From contig CP031585.1 of the NCBI GenBank assembly GCA_003217735.2, forward strand, positions 4,832,501-4,896,500: a stretch of DNA of 64,000 nucleotides, given 5' to 3'. Made by a program: the position numbers and the translations under genes. Each line of letters begins with the position of its first letter. Position 1 is the stretch's first letter. The notes under the pieces were generated by a model. The model searched no databases and was not told the origin of the DNA. It was given only the letters and a program-made list of their open reading frames with translations. Positions 54,570 through 62,407 of the stretch are shown one piece after another. The stretch comes from Marinibacterium anthonyi (GTDB lineage Bacteria; Pseudomonadota; Alphaproteobacteria; Rhodobacterales; Rhodobacteraceae).

Positions 54570-54616
54570 GGGTGGTTGGGGCGGGCCGGGGTATTTGTGA
54601 AGAGAAAGAAGCAGGA
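54570..54616 (+). repeat. G-rich run plus GTATTTGTGAAGAGAAAGAAG tail, after phnF
   Basis: Seventeen bases after the phnF stop, a G-rich stretch with four runs of three or more G (54570-54591) is followed by GTATTTGTGAAGAGAAAGAAG. The tail resembles the one at 32881-32902 after the peptide-type permease gene. Both follow a 3' gene end on the same strand. It may be a dispersed 3'-end element. Confidence 0.45.
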
Positions 54617-54705
54617 GGGCGCGCCCCGGTCGGGCGGGGTGGGCTCTTGATGCCGGTGTCGCCGGAAGGACGTCGACAGGGTGGGAGCACGACCGGGGTG
54701 CGCGG

Positions 54706-55326
54706 TCAGGGTTCGTATTTTTCCAGGAAAGCCTCGGCGGGGAGCGCGCGAAAATCCTGAAGCGCGGTGCGCAGCGTGGCGTGGTCCCAATCCCACCAGG
54801 CAAGGGCGATGAGGCGGTCGGCCACCGGTTCGGGCAGGCGGCGACGGACAGGCCTGGCCGGGACGCCGGCGACGATCGTGTAGGGGGCGACATCCTTGGT
54901 CACGACCGCGCCGGAGGCCACGACGGCGCCGTCGCCGATTGTCACTTCGGGCTTCACCTGGGCGTTGTGGCCGATCCAGGTGTCGTGGCCGATGGAAGCG
55001 ACGCGCGAGGCGCGGTGGGCGAACCAGTCGGAATCAGGGTCCGCATCCGGCCAGTAATCCGCCGAACGATAGAGGAAATGGTGCAGCGAGGCCTTTTCCA
55101 TCGGGTGATCCGTGGCCCCCACCCGCACGAAGCTGGCGATATTGGCGAACTTGCCGATCTTCGCGTTGGCCAGGTCGCACATGCGGTCGCAATAGGAATA
55201 ATCCCCCATCTCGACATTCATCACCCGGCTGCCCGCGCCGATTTCGGTAAAGGCGCCGAAGGTGGATTGCAGCACGGCGCAGCCGTCGTGGATCAGCGGC
55301 TCGAAGGCCGAAAGGGGCTTGCTCAT
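54706..55326 (-). CDS. Phosphonate-cluster hexapeptide-repeat acyltransferase
   Basis: A 206-residue left-handed beta-helix protein of the type recognised as a phosphonate-metabolism hexapeptide transferase family. Hexapeptide turns are seen from [20 protein letters not shown] onward and in [27 protein letters not shown]. It may acetylate aminoalkylphosphonates, as PhnO does in E. coli with a different fold, to detoxify or channel them. The start overlaps the phnE2 stop (ATGA), so it belongs to the transport operon. Confidence 0.85.
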   Translation of the reverse strand: MSKPLSAFEPLIHDGCAVLQSTFGAFTEIGAGSRVMNVEMGDYSYCDRMCDLANAKIGKFANIASFVRVGATDHPMEKASLHHFLYRSADYWPDADPDSDWFAHRASRVASIGHDTWIGHNAQVKPEVTIGDGAVVASGAVVTKDVAPYTIVAGVPARPVRRRLPEPVADRLIALAWWDWDHATLRTALQDFRALPAEAFLEKYEP

Positions 55327-56654
55327 CTGCCGCTCTCGTCGCCCGATATCAGTTTTTTGCGCAGCCAGCCCGAGACCCAGTCCATGAAGATCACCATCAG
55401 GATGATCAGCACGATGTAATACGCCACTTCTTCCCAATCCTTCTGCGTGATGATCGCCTGGGTCAGCAGCAGGCCGATGCCGCCACCGGTGATCGCGCCG
55501 ATGATCGTGGCGCTGCGGGTGTTGGATTCAAAGAAATAAAGCAGCTGCGACAGCAGAACCGGCGTGATCTGAGGCAGAACGCCGAAACGGTAGCGCTGCA
55601 GCGGCTTGGCCCCGGTGGATGTGACGCCTTCGATCTGCTTGTCGTCGACGTTTTCCAGCGCCTCCGAGAAGATCTTGCCGAAGGTGCCCGTGTCGGTGAA
55701 AAGGATCGCCAAAGCGCCGGTCAGCGGCCCCGGCCCGAAGGCGCGCGCCAGGATGATCGTCCAGATCAGCGCGTCCACCCCGCGCAGGAAATCGAAGACC
55801 CGCCGCGCCACGAACCGCACCGGCATCAGCAGGGTGAAGTTGCGCGCCGCCAGAAACGCCAGCGGCAGGGCGACGAGGGCCGCGCCGAAGGTGCCGAGGA
55901 ACGCCATGAGGATCGTCTCGAAGATCGCCCAGGCCACGTCCTTGTGACGCCACATGCCGTTGTTCCAGAAATCGTGCCAGATGGCCCCGGCCTGCCCCGC
56001 GAAGGCCAGCCCCATCAACGCGCCCGGGTTCTTGCCGTAATACGGGCTGTCGAGCGTGAACCAGAACAGCTCCCATCCATAGAAGTAACGGAAGACTTCG
56101 GTCCGGTTGCGGGTGACGGTCAGGCGGCCGGCCTCGGTGCTGATCGCCAGCCGGTTCCGGGACGACGATATCCAGTCGGGCAGGTCGTCTGTCGGGAAGG
56201 TCGCATCGACGCCGCCCGAGCGGCTGGGTTGCGCGGTGATCAGGCCGAAGCCCGGGATCTGGTAGCTGACGAAATTGTCCGGGCCAAAGGTGATCACGTT
56301 GCCGTCGCCCAGATCGATGACGGTGTTGTCGGCGCCCAGGCTGACCCAGTCGGGCGACTGGCCTTGCGGGTAGGTGCCCTTGCGCTCGCCCTCGATGGCG
56401 ACGGTGATGTCGCCCGACCGGTTGTCGCGTTCCACGTGGGTCTTGTAGCTGTAGCTGTCGGACACCAGCGTATGCGCCTTGTCCAGGCTGGCCCGTTCGG
56501 CCAGGCCCGGCACGTCGAAGGCGAAGAAGACATATGCCAGGTAGGCCAGCACCAGCAGCGGCAGGCCGAAGTTCATCAGCCGCTTGCGCTGGAACAGCGA
56601 TGTCGCCTGGGCCTTCAGGCCGGCGGTGTCCGGATCGGTGGCGAAGGCGCTCAT
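55323..56654 (-). CDS. phnE: Phosphonate ABC transporter permease PhnE, long form
   Basis: A 443-residue permease, against 260-300 for ordinary PhnE. After the first membrane helix (about residues 28-48) there is an insert of roughly 150 residues with beta-rich, Asp/Asn-rich sequence that is probably periplasmic. The normal permease core follows, including the ATPase-contact region [20 protein letters not shown]. The insert could take part in binding-protein docking or substrate selection. It overlaps the shorter phnE and the transferase gene by four bases each. Confidence 0.9.
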   Translation of the reverse strand: MSAFATDPDTAGLKAQATSLFQRKRLMNFGLPLLVLAYLAYVFFAFDVPGLAERASLDKAHTLVSDSYSYKTHVERDNRSGDITVAIEGERKGTYPQGQSPDWVSLGADNTVIDLGDGNVITFGPDNFVSYQIPGFGLITAQPSRSGGVDATFPTDDLPDWISSSRNRLAISTEAGRLTVTRNRTEVFRYFYGWELFWFTLDSPYYGKNPGALMGLAFAGQAGAIWHDFWNNGMWRHKDVAWAIFETILMAFLGTFGAALVALPLAFLAARNFTLLMPVRFVARRVFDFLRGVDALIWTIILARAFGPGPLTGALAILFTDTGTFGKIFSEALENVDDKQIEGVTSTGAKPLQRYRFGVLPQITPVLLSQLLYFFESNTRSATIIGAITGGGIGLLLTQAIITQKDWEEVAYYIVLIILMVIFMDWVSGWLRKKLISGDESGR

Positions 56655-57547
56655 GCGTGGGCCCCCCGGGCGCCGTGGGTCAGCCGGTCGCGCAGCAGGC
56701 CCGACAGCTGGTCGACCACGATGATGGTCAGGAACAGAAGGATGAAGATCGCCGTGGCCTGGTCATAACGCCCCTGCCCCCAGGAAATCGTGTTCTTCAG
56801 ATCATAGCCCAGCCCGCCCGCGCCGACGAAGCCCAGGATGGCCGAGGCGCGGATGTTGATTTCGAAGCGCAGCAGCGCGTAGCTGACGTAGTTGGGTCCG
56901 ACCTGCGGGATCACGCCCAGGTACATGCGCTGCGCCCAGTTGGCGCCGACGGACGACAGCCCCTCGACCGGTTTCAGCGAGACGTTTTCGTTGACCTCCG
57001 AGAACAGTTTTCCGAGCGCGCCGCAGGTGTGCAGCGCGATGGCGATCATGGCGGGCACCGGGCCGCCGCCCAGGACAAAGATCAGCACCAGCGCGATGAC
57101 GATTTCCGGGATCGCGCGGCACAGGTCCATGATCCGCCGGAACACCGGGATCAGCGCGGGCCAGGGCGACAGGCCCCGGGTCGACAGCAGCGACAGCACC
57201 GTGCCGCCCAGCAACCCGATCAGGGTCGAGGCGGCCGCGATGTTCAGCGTTTCGATCAGCGAGGGGAAATACCGGACCATGTAGCCCGGCAGGGCGGCGG
57301 CGTTCCGGACCGCCTCGCCCAGGACTTCCCTGGGATAGTCGAGGATCCGGTGGAACCCGTCGAAGAAGCCGCCGGCATTGCGGGCGTCGGCGGTGTGGAA
57401 CCCGGCCGACATGAGCGCCACGAAGACGATCAGCATGATGAAGCTGTACAGCCTGCGGCGCTGCGCCATGGCCATGTATTCGGCCTGGATCGCGTTCACG
57501 CGGGCATCATCGGGGCCAATAGCCGGGCCGGCGGTCGTGTCTGCCAT
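56651..57547 (-). CDS. phnE: Phosphonate ABC transporter permease PhnE, short form
   Basis: A 298-residue permease of normal PhnE length, with about six membrane helices and the cytoplasmic loop FSEVNENVSLKPVEGLSSVGAN. It should form a heterodimer with the long PhnE. ATG 57547 is preceded by AAGGA. A rho-independent terminator stands between phnD and this gene, so it is probably expressed below phnD. Confidence 0.92.
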   Translation of the reverse strand: MADTTAGPAIGPDDARVNAIQAEYMAMAQRRRLYSFIMLIVFVALMSAGFHTADARNAGGFFDGFHRILDYPREVLGEAVRNAAALPGYMVRYFPSLIETLNIAAASTLIGLLGGTVLSLLSTRGLSPWPALIPVFRRIMDLCRAIPEIVIALVLIFVLGGGPVPAMIAIALHTCGALGKLFSEVNENVSLKPVEGLSSVGANWAQRMYLGVIPQVGPNYVSYALLRFEINIRASAILGFVGAGGLGYDLKNTISWGQGRYDQATAIFILLFLTIIVVDQLSGLLRDRLTHGARGAHA

Positions 57548-57591
57548 GCGGGGGGTCCTTGTCCGGGGGTCCGTGGCGATCAGGCGCCACG

Positions 57592-57620
57592 AAAAACGGG
57601 GCCCGGCGAACCGGCCCCCG
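57592..57620 (-). terminator. Intercistronic terminator with TTCG loop between phnD and phnE
   Basis: On the minus strand CGGGGGCCGG-TTCG-CCGGGCCCCG forms ten paired positions with one G-G mismatch and a UUCG tetraloop, directly followed by TTTTT (57592-57596). It stands 18 bases after the phnD stop. Partial termination here would make more binding protein than permease, as is common for ABC importers. Confidence 0.75.
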
Positions 57621-57638
57621 CGGTATTCGCTACGCGTG

Positions 57639-58541
57639 TCAGCCGCCCACGGACTTGCGGGCTTCGATGATGCTGTCGTAGGCCTCGTGGGTGATCGGCT
57701 GGAAGCCAAGCGCTTCGCCTGCGGCCACGCCGTAGAAACAGTCTTCGTCCTTGTCCTTCAGACCTTCCATCAGGGCGGTCATCTTCGCCTTGACGTCATC
57801 GGGCAGCGCCTTGCGCAGGACGACCGGGCCTTCCGGGATCGGCTTGGATTTCCAGATCTCGACCATGTCGTTCATGTCCACCAGGCCGGCATCGACAGCC
57901 TTGCGCAGCGCGCCCGAGTTGTAGCCGTCTTCCCATTCGCCCAGGCCGTCGGCCCAGGTCACGCCGGCGTCGATGTCGCCGTTGTAGACCGCGACGATGG
58001 TCTGTTCGTGCCCGCCGGTGAATTTCACTTCACCGAAATAATCGCCGGACTCCATCGAGGCGCCGGTGACTTTCGGGATCTCGATCGACGGGATCAGGTA
58101 GCCCGAGGTCGAGTTGGGATCGCCGAAGCCGAAGACCTTGCCCTTGACGTCCTCAAGCGAGGTGATGCCGCTGTCCTTGCGGGCGAAGCCGATGGAATAA
58201 TAGCCGTAGGAGCCGTCGTTGTTGACCTTGACCAGCACGGGTTCGACCGCGTCGGGGTCGGTCAGGTAGGTCTTGGCGTAGCCGGATGCGCCCAGCCAGG
58301 CCATGTCGATGGTGCCGCCCAGCAGGCCCTGGATCACGCCGTTGTAGTCGGCGGGCGCGAACAGCTTGACCGGAACGCCCAGCTCTTCGGACGCATAATC
58401 GGCCAGGCACTGGTTGTTGTTCAGACGGTCCTGGGCGTTTTCGCCGCCCAGGATGCCGATGCGGAATTCGGTGATGTCCTGCGCGAAGACCGGCGAGGTC
58501 AGCGCAGTGGTTGCCACGATGGCAGCAATCAGTTTGTTCAT
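57639..58541 (-). CDS. phnD: Phosphonate ABC transporter substrate-binding protein
   Basis: A 300-residue periplasmic binding protein. The signal peptide MNKLIAAIVATTALTSPVFA is followed by FRIGILGGENAQDR. FAPADYNGVIQGLLGGTIDM and the serine/threonine motif DPNSTSGYLIPSIEI, which holds the phosphonate oxygens, are the hallmarks of PhnD. It delivers alkyl- or aminoalkylphosphonates to PhnE. Second gene of phnC-phnD-phnE-phnE-transferase. Confidence 0.95.
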   Translation of the reverse strand: MNKLIAAIVATTALTSPVFAQDITEFRIGILGGENAQDRLNNNQCLADYASEELGVPVKLFAPADYNGVIQGLLGGTIDMAWLGASGYAKTYLTDPDAVEPVLVKVNNDGSYGYYSIGFARKDSGITSLEDVKGKVFGFGDPNSTSGYLIPSIEIPKVTGASMESGDYFGEVKFTGGHEQTIVAVYNGDIDAGVTWADGLGEWEDGYNSGALRKAVDAGLVDMNDMVEIWKSKPIPEGPVVLRKALPDDVKAKMTALMEGLKDKDEDCFYGVAAGEALGFQPITHEAYDSIIEARKSVGG

Positions 58542-58598
58542 GGATGCGGTCTCTCTGGTTGGATGTCCGCCGGGTGTCCTCCGGCGGGACGGGGTGGG

Positions 58599-59420
58599 TC
58601 AGATGAAGGCTTTCGCTTCCATCTCGGCGGCTTCGATGCGGTCCAGCGCGCCGATCTCGGTCGAGGTCGCGGCCTCGGAGAAGCTGGCGTCGGCGCCGTA
58701 GATCTCGCGCGCGACGCCGGTGGTCAGCTGTTCGGGCAACCCGTCAAAGACGATGCGCCCGGCGCGCATGCCGACCACGCGGTCGCAATAGCGGCGCGCG
58801 GTATCCAGCGTGTGAAGGTTGCAGATGACGGTGCGCCCGTCTTCCTCGTGGATGCGGCGCAGCGCCTCCATCACCGTCTGGGCGTTCATCGGGTCAAGCG
58901 AGGCGATGGGTTCATCCGCCAGGATGATGCGCGGGTCCTGCATCAGGGCGCGCGCGATGGCGACGCGCTGCTGCTGGCCGCCCGACAGCGCCTCGGCCCG
59001 CTTGGGGGCGTGTTCGGCGATGCCAAGGCGATCCAGGATCTCGATCGCACGATGGATGTCGGCGGTGGGGTAGATGTTGAACATGGTCGCAAAGGTCGAC
59101 CGCTTGTTCAGCGTCCCGTGCAGCACGTTCGACACCACGTCCATGCGCGGCACCAGGTTGAACTGCTGGAAGATCATCGCGCATTCGGATTGCCAGGCGC
59201 GCTTGGCCGCCCCGGTCAGGCCGGTGACATCGCGCCCTTCGAAGGTGATCGCGCCCTCGGTGGCGTCGGCCAGCCGGTTGATCATCCGCAAAAGGGTCGA
59301 TTTGCCCGCGCCGGACCGGCCGATGATGCCGATCATGCAGGGTTTGTCCACGTCCAGGGTCGCGGCGTCCACGGCGATATTCGCCCCGAACCGCTTGGTC
59401 AGTCTGTCAATGCGCAGCAA
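58599..59420 (-). CDS. phnC: Phosphonate ABC transporter ATP-binding protein
   Basis: A 273-residue ATPase. Walker A is GRSGAGKST, the signature LSGGQQQR, Walker [14 protein letters not shown], and the H-loop is in NLHTLD. It powers phosphonate import through PhnE. It is the first gene of the transport operon; a Pho-box-like sequence lies 54-82 bases upstream of its start. A GC hairpin without T run occupies the 57-base gap to phnD. Confidence 0.94.
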   Translation of the reverse strand: MLRIDRLTKRFGANIAVDAATLDVDKPCMIGIIGRSGAGKSTLLRMINRLADATEGAITFEGRDVTGLTGAAKRAWQSECAMIFQQFNLVPRMDVVSNVLHGTLNKRSTFATMFNIYPTADIHRAIEILDRLGIAEHAPKRAEALSGGQQQRVAIARALMQDPRIILADEPIASLDPMNAQTVMEALRRIHEEDGRTVICNLHTLDTARRYCDRVVGMRAGRIVFDGLPEQLTTGVAREIYGADASFSEAATSTEIGALDRIEAAEMEAKAFI

Positions 59421-59473
59421 GGGGTCACTCCGGTCAGTACGAGAGCGGCCTACCGATGCTGTCCAAACGGAGT

Positions 59474-59502
59474 GTGTCGGATTTGCGAAAGTTTCATGAA
59501 CC
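59474..59502 (-). promoter_or_regulatory. Pho-box-like triple repeat upstream of phnC
   Basis: On the minus strand GGTTCAT-GAAA-CTTTCGC-AAAT-CCGACAC: three related seven-base units at an 11-base period with A-rich spacers. The last two units plus spacer match the CTKTCAT-AWAW-CTGTCAY consensus at about 14 of 18 positions. The position, 54 bases before the phnC start, suits PhoB activation. No clear -10 was picked. Confidence 0.45.
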
Positions 59503-59586
59503 GGGCTGACGCTTCCGTGACGGAACCGTCATGCGGCGGTCGCGGCGCAACGGGCGCCGCCTTTCAGGGCACCGCGCGCGGTGACG

Positions 59587-60099
59587 TCAGGTCGTGATGC
59601 GGCGGAAGACCCCGGTGCAGGTGGCCAGAAGCCGGTCGTCGCCACCGCGCAGCTCGCCCGTGACATGGGCGATCTTGCGCCCACCGCCGGCCGGGTGGCC
59701 CGTGGCCGTGACCCGTTCGCCCAGCCGCCCGCCATCGACGAAATTGACGGTCAGCGAAACGGTGACCAGCGGCGTCTTCACCGCGCCCTGCCCCCCGAAC
59801 ATGCGCGAGGCGGTGAACCCGCAGGCCGCATCCAGCAGCGCGGCGGTCAGCCCGCCGTGCAGCATGCCGACGCGGTTCATGTGGTGTTCGGACAGGTTCA
59901 GCCAGGCGCGCGCCTTGCCGTCGTCCTGCCCGATGTCCACCACGTAGCCCACCAGCGCCTGCGCGCCGGACTGGTCGCGGATGATGCCCGGGGCGTCTGC
60001 CCCGGGTTCATGTTCCGGGGCGACTGCCCCGAGTTCATGTTCCGGGGCATTATCCCCGGGCGGTGTGCTGGCGTCGTCAGGCGGCGGCGCTGAGGTCAA
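59587..60099 (-). CDS. PaaI-type hotdog thioesterase
   Basis: A 170-residue hotdog-fold thioesterase. The core motif NRVGMLHGGLTAALLDAACG includes the HGG turn of the PaaI family. It hydrolyses acyl-CoA or aryl-CoA thioesters. The only usable start is TTG 60099, with GGAG seven bases upstream, inside the end of the acyl-CoA dehydrogenase gene; that overlap of 23 bases suggests coupling. The N-terminal 35 residues are acidic, proline-rich and contain a duplicated nine-residue unit, absent from ordinary PaaI proteins. Confidence 0.75.
   Translation of the reverse strand: MTSAPPPDDASTPPGDNAPEHELGAVAPEHEPGADAPGIIRDQSGAQALVGYVVDIGQDDGKARAWLNLSEHHMNRVGMLHGGLTAALLDAACGFTASRMFGGQGAVKTPLVTVSLTVNFVDGGRLGERVTATGHPAGGGRKIAHVTGELRGGDDRLLATCTGVFRRITT
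59997..60050. repeat. Two 27-bp direct repeats within the thioesterase gene
   Basis: Units 59997-60023 and 60024-60050 are nearly identical, and a partial third follows. Since 27 bases is nine codons, the reading frame is kept and the protein gains the repeat APEHELGAV/APEHEPGAD. It looks like a recent in-frame duplication. Confidence 0.7.
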
Positions 60100-61192
60100 T
60101 GAAACGCTCCAGATGATAATCGGTATCGCCGAAGCGATGATCGGTCATGACGATCCGCTTGGCGATATGGGCCAGTTCATATTCCTGCGTCATGGCAATT
60201 CCGCCATGCATCTGGATGGAATCCTCGGCGACAAGGCGTCCGACCCGGCCGATCAGGTTGCGCGCGGCGGCCATTTCCAGGTCGCGGATGCGGGGTTCGG
60301 CCTCAAGGTGACCCGCGGCATTGATGACGGCGGACCGGGCCTGTTCCAGTTCGATCAGCAGGTCCGCCATGCGGTGCTGCAGCGCCTGGAAGGTGCCGAT
60401 GGGGCGACCGAACTGCTTGCGGGTCATCAGGTAGTCGCGCGTCAGGTCGGTGGCGGTGTTCATCGCCCCGAACGCCTCGGCCGACAGCGCCACATGGGCC
60501 GCCGCGACCGCCGCCTCGATGGCCGCAAACGCGCCCCCCTCGGGACCCAGCCGGGTGCCCGGCGTGTCCTCCAGCGTGACCTCGGCCGCGCGACCGCCCG
60601 CCAGCAGGGGATAGCCGCGCATGGTCAGGCCCGGCGCATCGCGCGCCACGAGGAACAGGGACATGCCGTCCACGTCATCCGCCGCACCGCTTTCGCGGGC
60701 CGAGACGATGAGCTGATCGGCGGCCTCGGCATTGACCACCACCGCCTTGCGCCCGATGATCTTGCCGTCGGAAACGCGCGTCTCGACCCGGCTCAGATCG
60801 TAACGCGATGTCGGCTCGCCATGGGCGAAGGCCAGCTGCAGCCCGCCGCCGATGATCTCGTCGATCATCGCCGTCTGGCCGTCATCGCCAAGCGCCGCGA
60901 TCAGGCGGCCCCCAAGGATCCCCGTTTCCAGGAAAGGCTCCACGACCCCGGCCCGTCCCAGTTCCTCGAAGACCACCGAGATGTCGAAGCCCTTGCCGCC
61001 AAAGCCGCCTTCGTCTTCCGTGAACAACGCCCCGATCACGCCCAGTTCGGCCAGTTCCGCCCAGATCGCGGACGACAACCCCGTCTCGCTGTCCAGGATC
61101 TGGTTGCGCACCTTGGTGGTATACTTGTCCGACAGGTAGCGCCGGAGGGTGTCCTGCAGCATCTGCCGTTCTTCGGTCAGATCAAAGTTCAT
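60077..61192 (-). CDS. Acyl-CoA dehydrogenase
   Basis: A 371-residue flavoprotein of the acyl-CoA dehydrogenase superfamily. The C-terminal domain has LIGRVGRLVAEDSIQMHGGIAMTQE, the FAD-contact region. The N-terminal helix domain starts MNFDLTEERQMLQDTLRRYL. It oxidises an acyl-CoA to the 2-enoyl-CoA and passes electrons to ETF. The usual catalytic glutamate position is not obvious, and pairs like this (short and long) often form heteromeric dehydrogenases. It overlaps the other dehydrogenase gene by four bases. Confidence 0.85.
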   Translation of the reverse strand: MNFDLTEERQMLQDTLRRYLSDKYTTKVRNQILDSETGLSSAIWAELAELGVIGALFTEDEGGFGGKGFDISVVFEELGRAGVVEPFLETGILGGRLIAALGDDGQTAMIDEIIGGGLQLAFAHGEPTSRYDLSRVETRVSDGKIIGRKAVVVNAEAADQLIVSARESGAADDVDGMSLFLVARDAPGLTMRGYPLLAGGRAAEVTLEDTPGTRLGPEGGAFAAIEAAVAAAHVALSAEAFGAMNTATDLTRDYLMTRKQFGRPIGTFQALQHRMADLLIELEQARSAVINAAGHLEAEPRIRDLEMAAARNLIGRVGRLVAEDSIQMHGGIAMTQEYELAHIAKRIVMTDHRFGDTDYHLERFIDLSAAA

Positions 61193-62385
61193 TTCGCCCC
61201 TCCCAGGCTGACCTTGGCGATGATCCCGCGCTGGATCTCGTTGGATCCGCCGAAGATCGACAGCTTGCGGTTGTTGAAGTAGCGCGGCGCCGCCTTGGCC
61301 ACGTAATCGGGGCCTATGGGGTCGTTGTCGCCCTCCACCGCTTCGGACGGGAACGGCATCGCGTAAGGGCCCGCCGCGCGGCGGGCCAGGTCGTTGATCT
61401 CCTGGCGTATGATCGTGCCCTTGACCTTCAGCATCGATGCCTCAAGTCCCGGAGCCCCCCCGGCGGCCGTCTGCGCAACCACCCGCAGGTTGGTGGTGGA
61501 CAGCGCCTTCAGCTCGATTTCCACGTTCGCCAGCCGCGCCGCGAAATGCGGGTTCCTGATCAGCGGCTGACCGCCCTGCATCTCGGCCCGGGCCATGCGC
61601 TTGACCGCATCCAGACCGGCCTGCGAAGCGCCGACACCGGCGATATTGGTGCGTTCATGGGTCAGCAGGTACTTGGCATAGGTCCAGCCCTTGTTCTCCT
61701 CGCCCACCAGGTTTTCCACCGGCACCTTCACGTCGTCAAAGAAGACCTCGTTCACCTCGTGCACGCCATCCAGCAGGATGATCGGGCGCACCTCGATGCC
61801 GGGGGTGTTCATGTCGATCAGCAGAAAGGAAATCCCCTCCTGCTGCTTCACGTCCGGATCGGTGCGCACAAGGCAGAAGATCCAGTCGGCGTATTGGCCC
61901 AGCGTGGTCCAGGTCTTCTGGCCATTCACGATGTAATGATCGCCCTCGCGCACCGCCCGCGTCTTGAGCGAGGCCAGGTCGGATCCGGCGCCCGGTTCGG
62001 AATAGCCCTGGCACCACCAGTCGTCGCCATTGAGGATGCGCGGCAGGTAATGATCCTTCTGCGCCTGGCTGCCGAATTTCATCAGCACCGGGGCCAGCAT
62101 CGACAGGCCAAAGGGCACGATCCGCGGCGCGTTGGCATAGGCGCTTTCCATGTCGAAGATGTGCTTTTGCACCGCCCCCCATTCGCAGCCGCCGTATTCC
62201 TTCGGCCAGTTCGGCGCCAGCCAGCCGCGTTCGTTCAGGATCGCGTGCCAGCGTTCCATGTCCTGCTTGCTCAGTTCCTGGCCCCGGCTGACCTTGTCGG
62301 AAATCTCCTTCGGCAGCTTTTCGGCCAGGAATTGACGCACCTCGTCGCGAAACGCGCGCTCCTCGTCGGTATAGTTCAGATCCAT
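61189..62385 (-). CDS. Acyl-CoA dehydrogenase, second subunit
   Basis: A 398-residue acyl-CoA dehydrogenase. GYSEPGAGSDLASLKTRAV is the conserved flavin and substrate segment. The C-terminus ends with FGGSNEIQRGIIAKVSLG, the standard family signature. Together with its neighbour it resembles the two-subunit dehydrogenases seen in side-chain degradation of steroids and other bulky acyl-CoAs, so the substrate may not be a simple fatty acid. That reading is inference. Confidence 0.88.
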   Translation of the reverse strand: MDLNYTDEERAFRDEVRQFLAEKLPKEISDKVSRGQELSKQDMERWHAILNERGWLAPNWPKEYGGCEWGAVQKHIFDMESAYANAPRIVPFGLSMLAPVLMKFGSQAQKDHYLPRILNGDDWWCQGYSEPGAGSDLASLKTRAVREGDHYIVNGQKTWTTLGQYADWIFCLVRTDPDVKQQEGISFLLIDMNTPGIEVRPIILLDGVHEVNEVFFDDVKVPVENLVGEENKGWTYAKYLLTHERTNIAGVGASQAGLDAVKRMARAEMQGGQPLIRNPHFAARLANVEIELKALSTTNLRVVAQTAAGGAPGLEASMLKVKGTIIRQEINDLARRAAGPYAMPFPSEAVEGDNDPIGPDYVAKAAPRYFNNRKLSIFGGSNEIQRGIIAKVSLGGAK

Positions 62386-62407
62386 GTCGCTCCTCCCACG
62401 GCGATTG

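Noticed and set aside
59997-60050. Possible start of a CRISPR array or minisatellite
   Set aside because: Only two and a bit units without spacers, in frame within a coding region. It is a simple tandem duplication.
59581-60093. A plus-strand open frame almost exactly covering the thioesterase
   Set aside because: The minus-strand product has the PaaI HGG motif, while the plus-strand frame has no family likeness. The weak TTG start on the minus strand made me check both.
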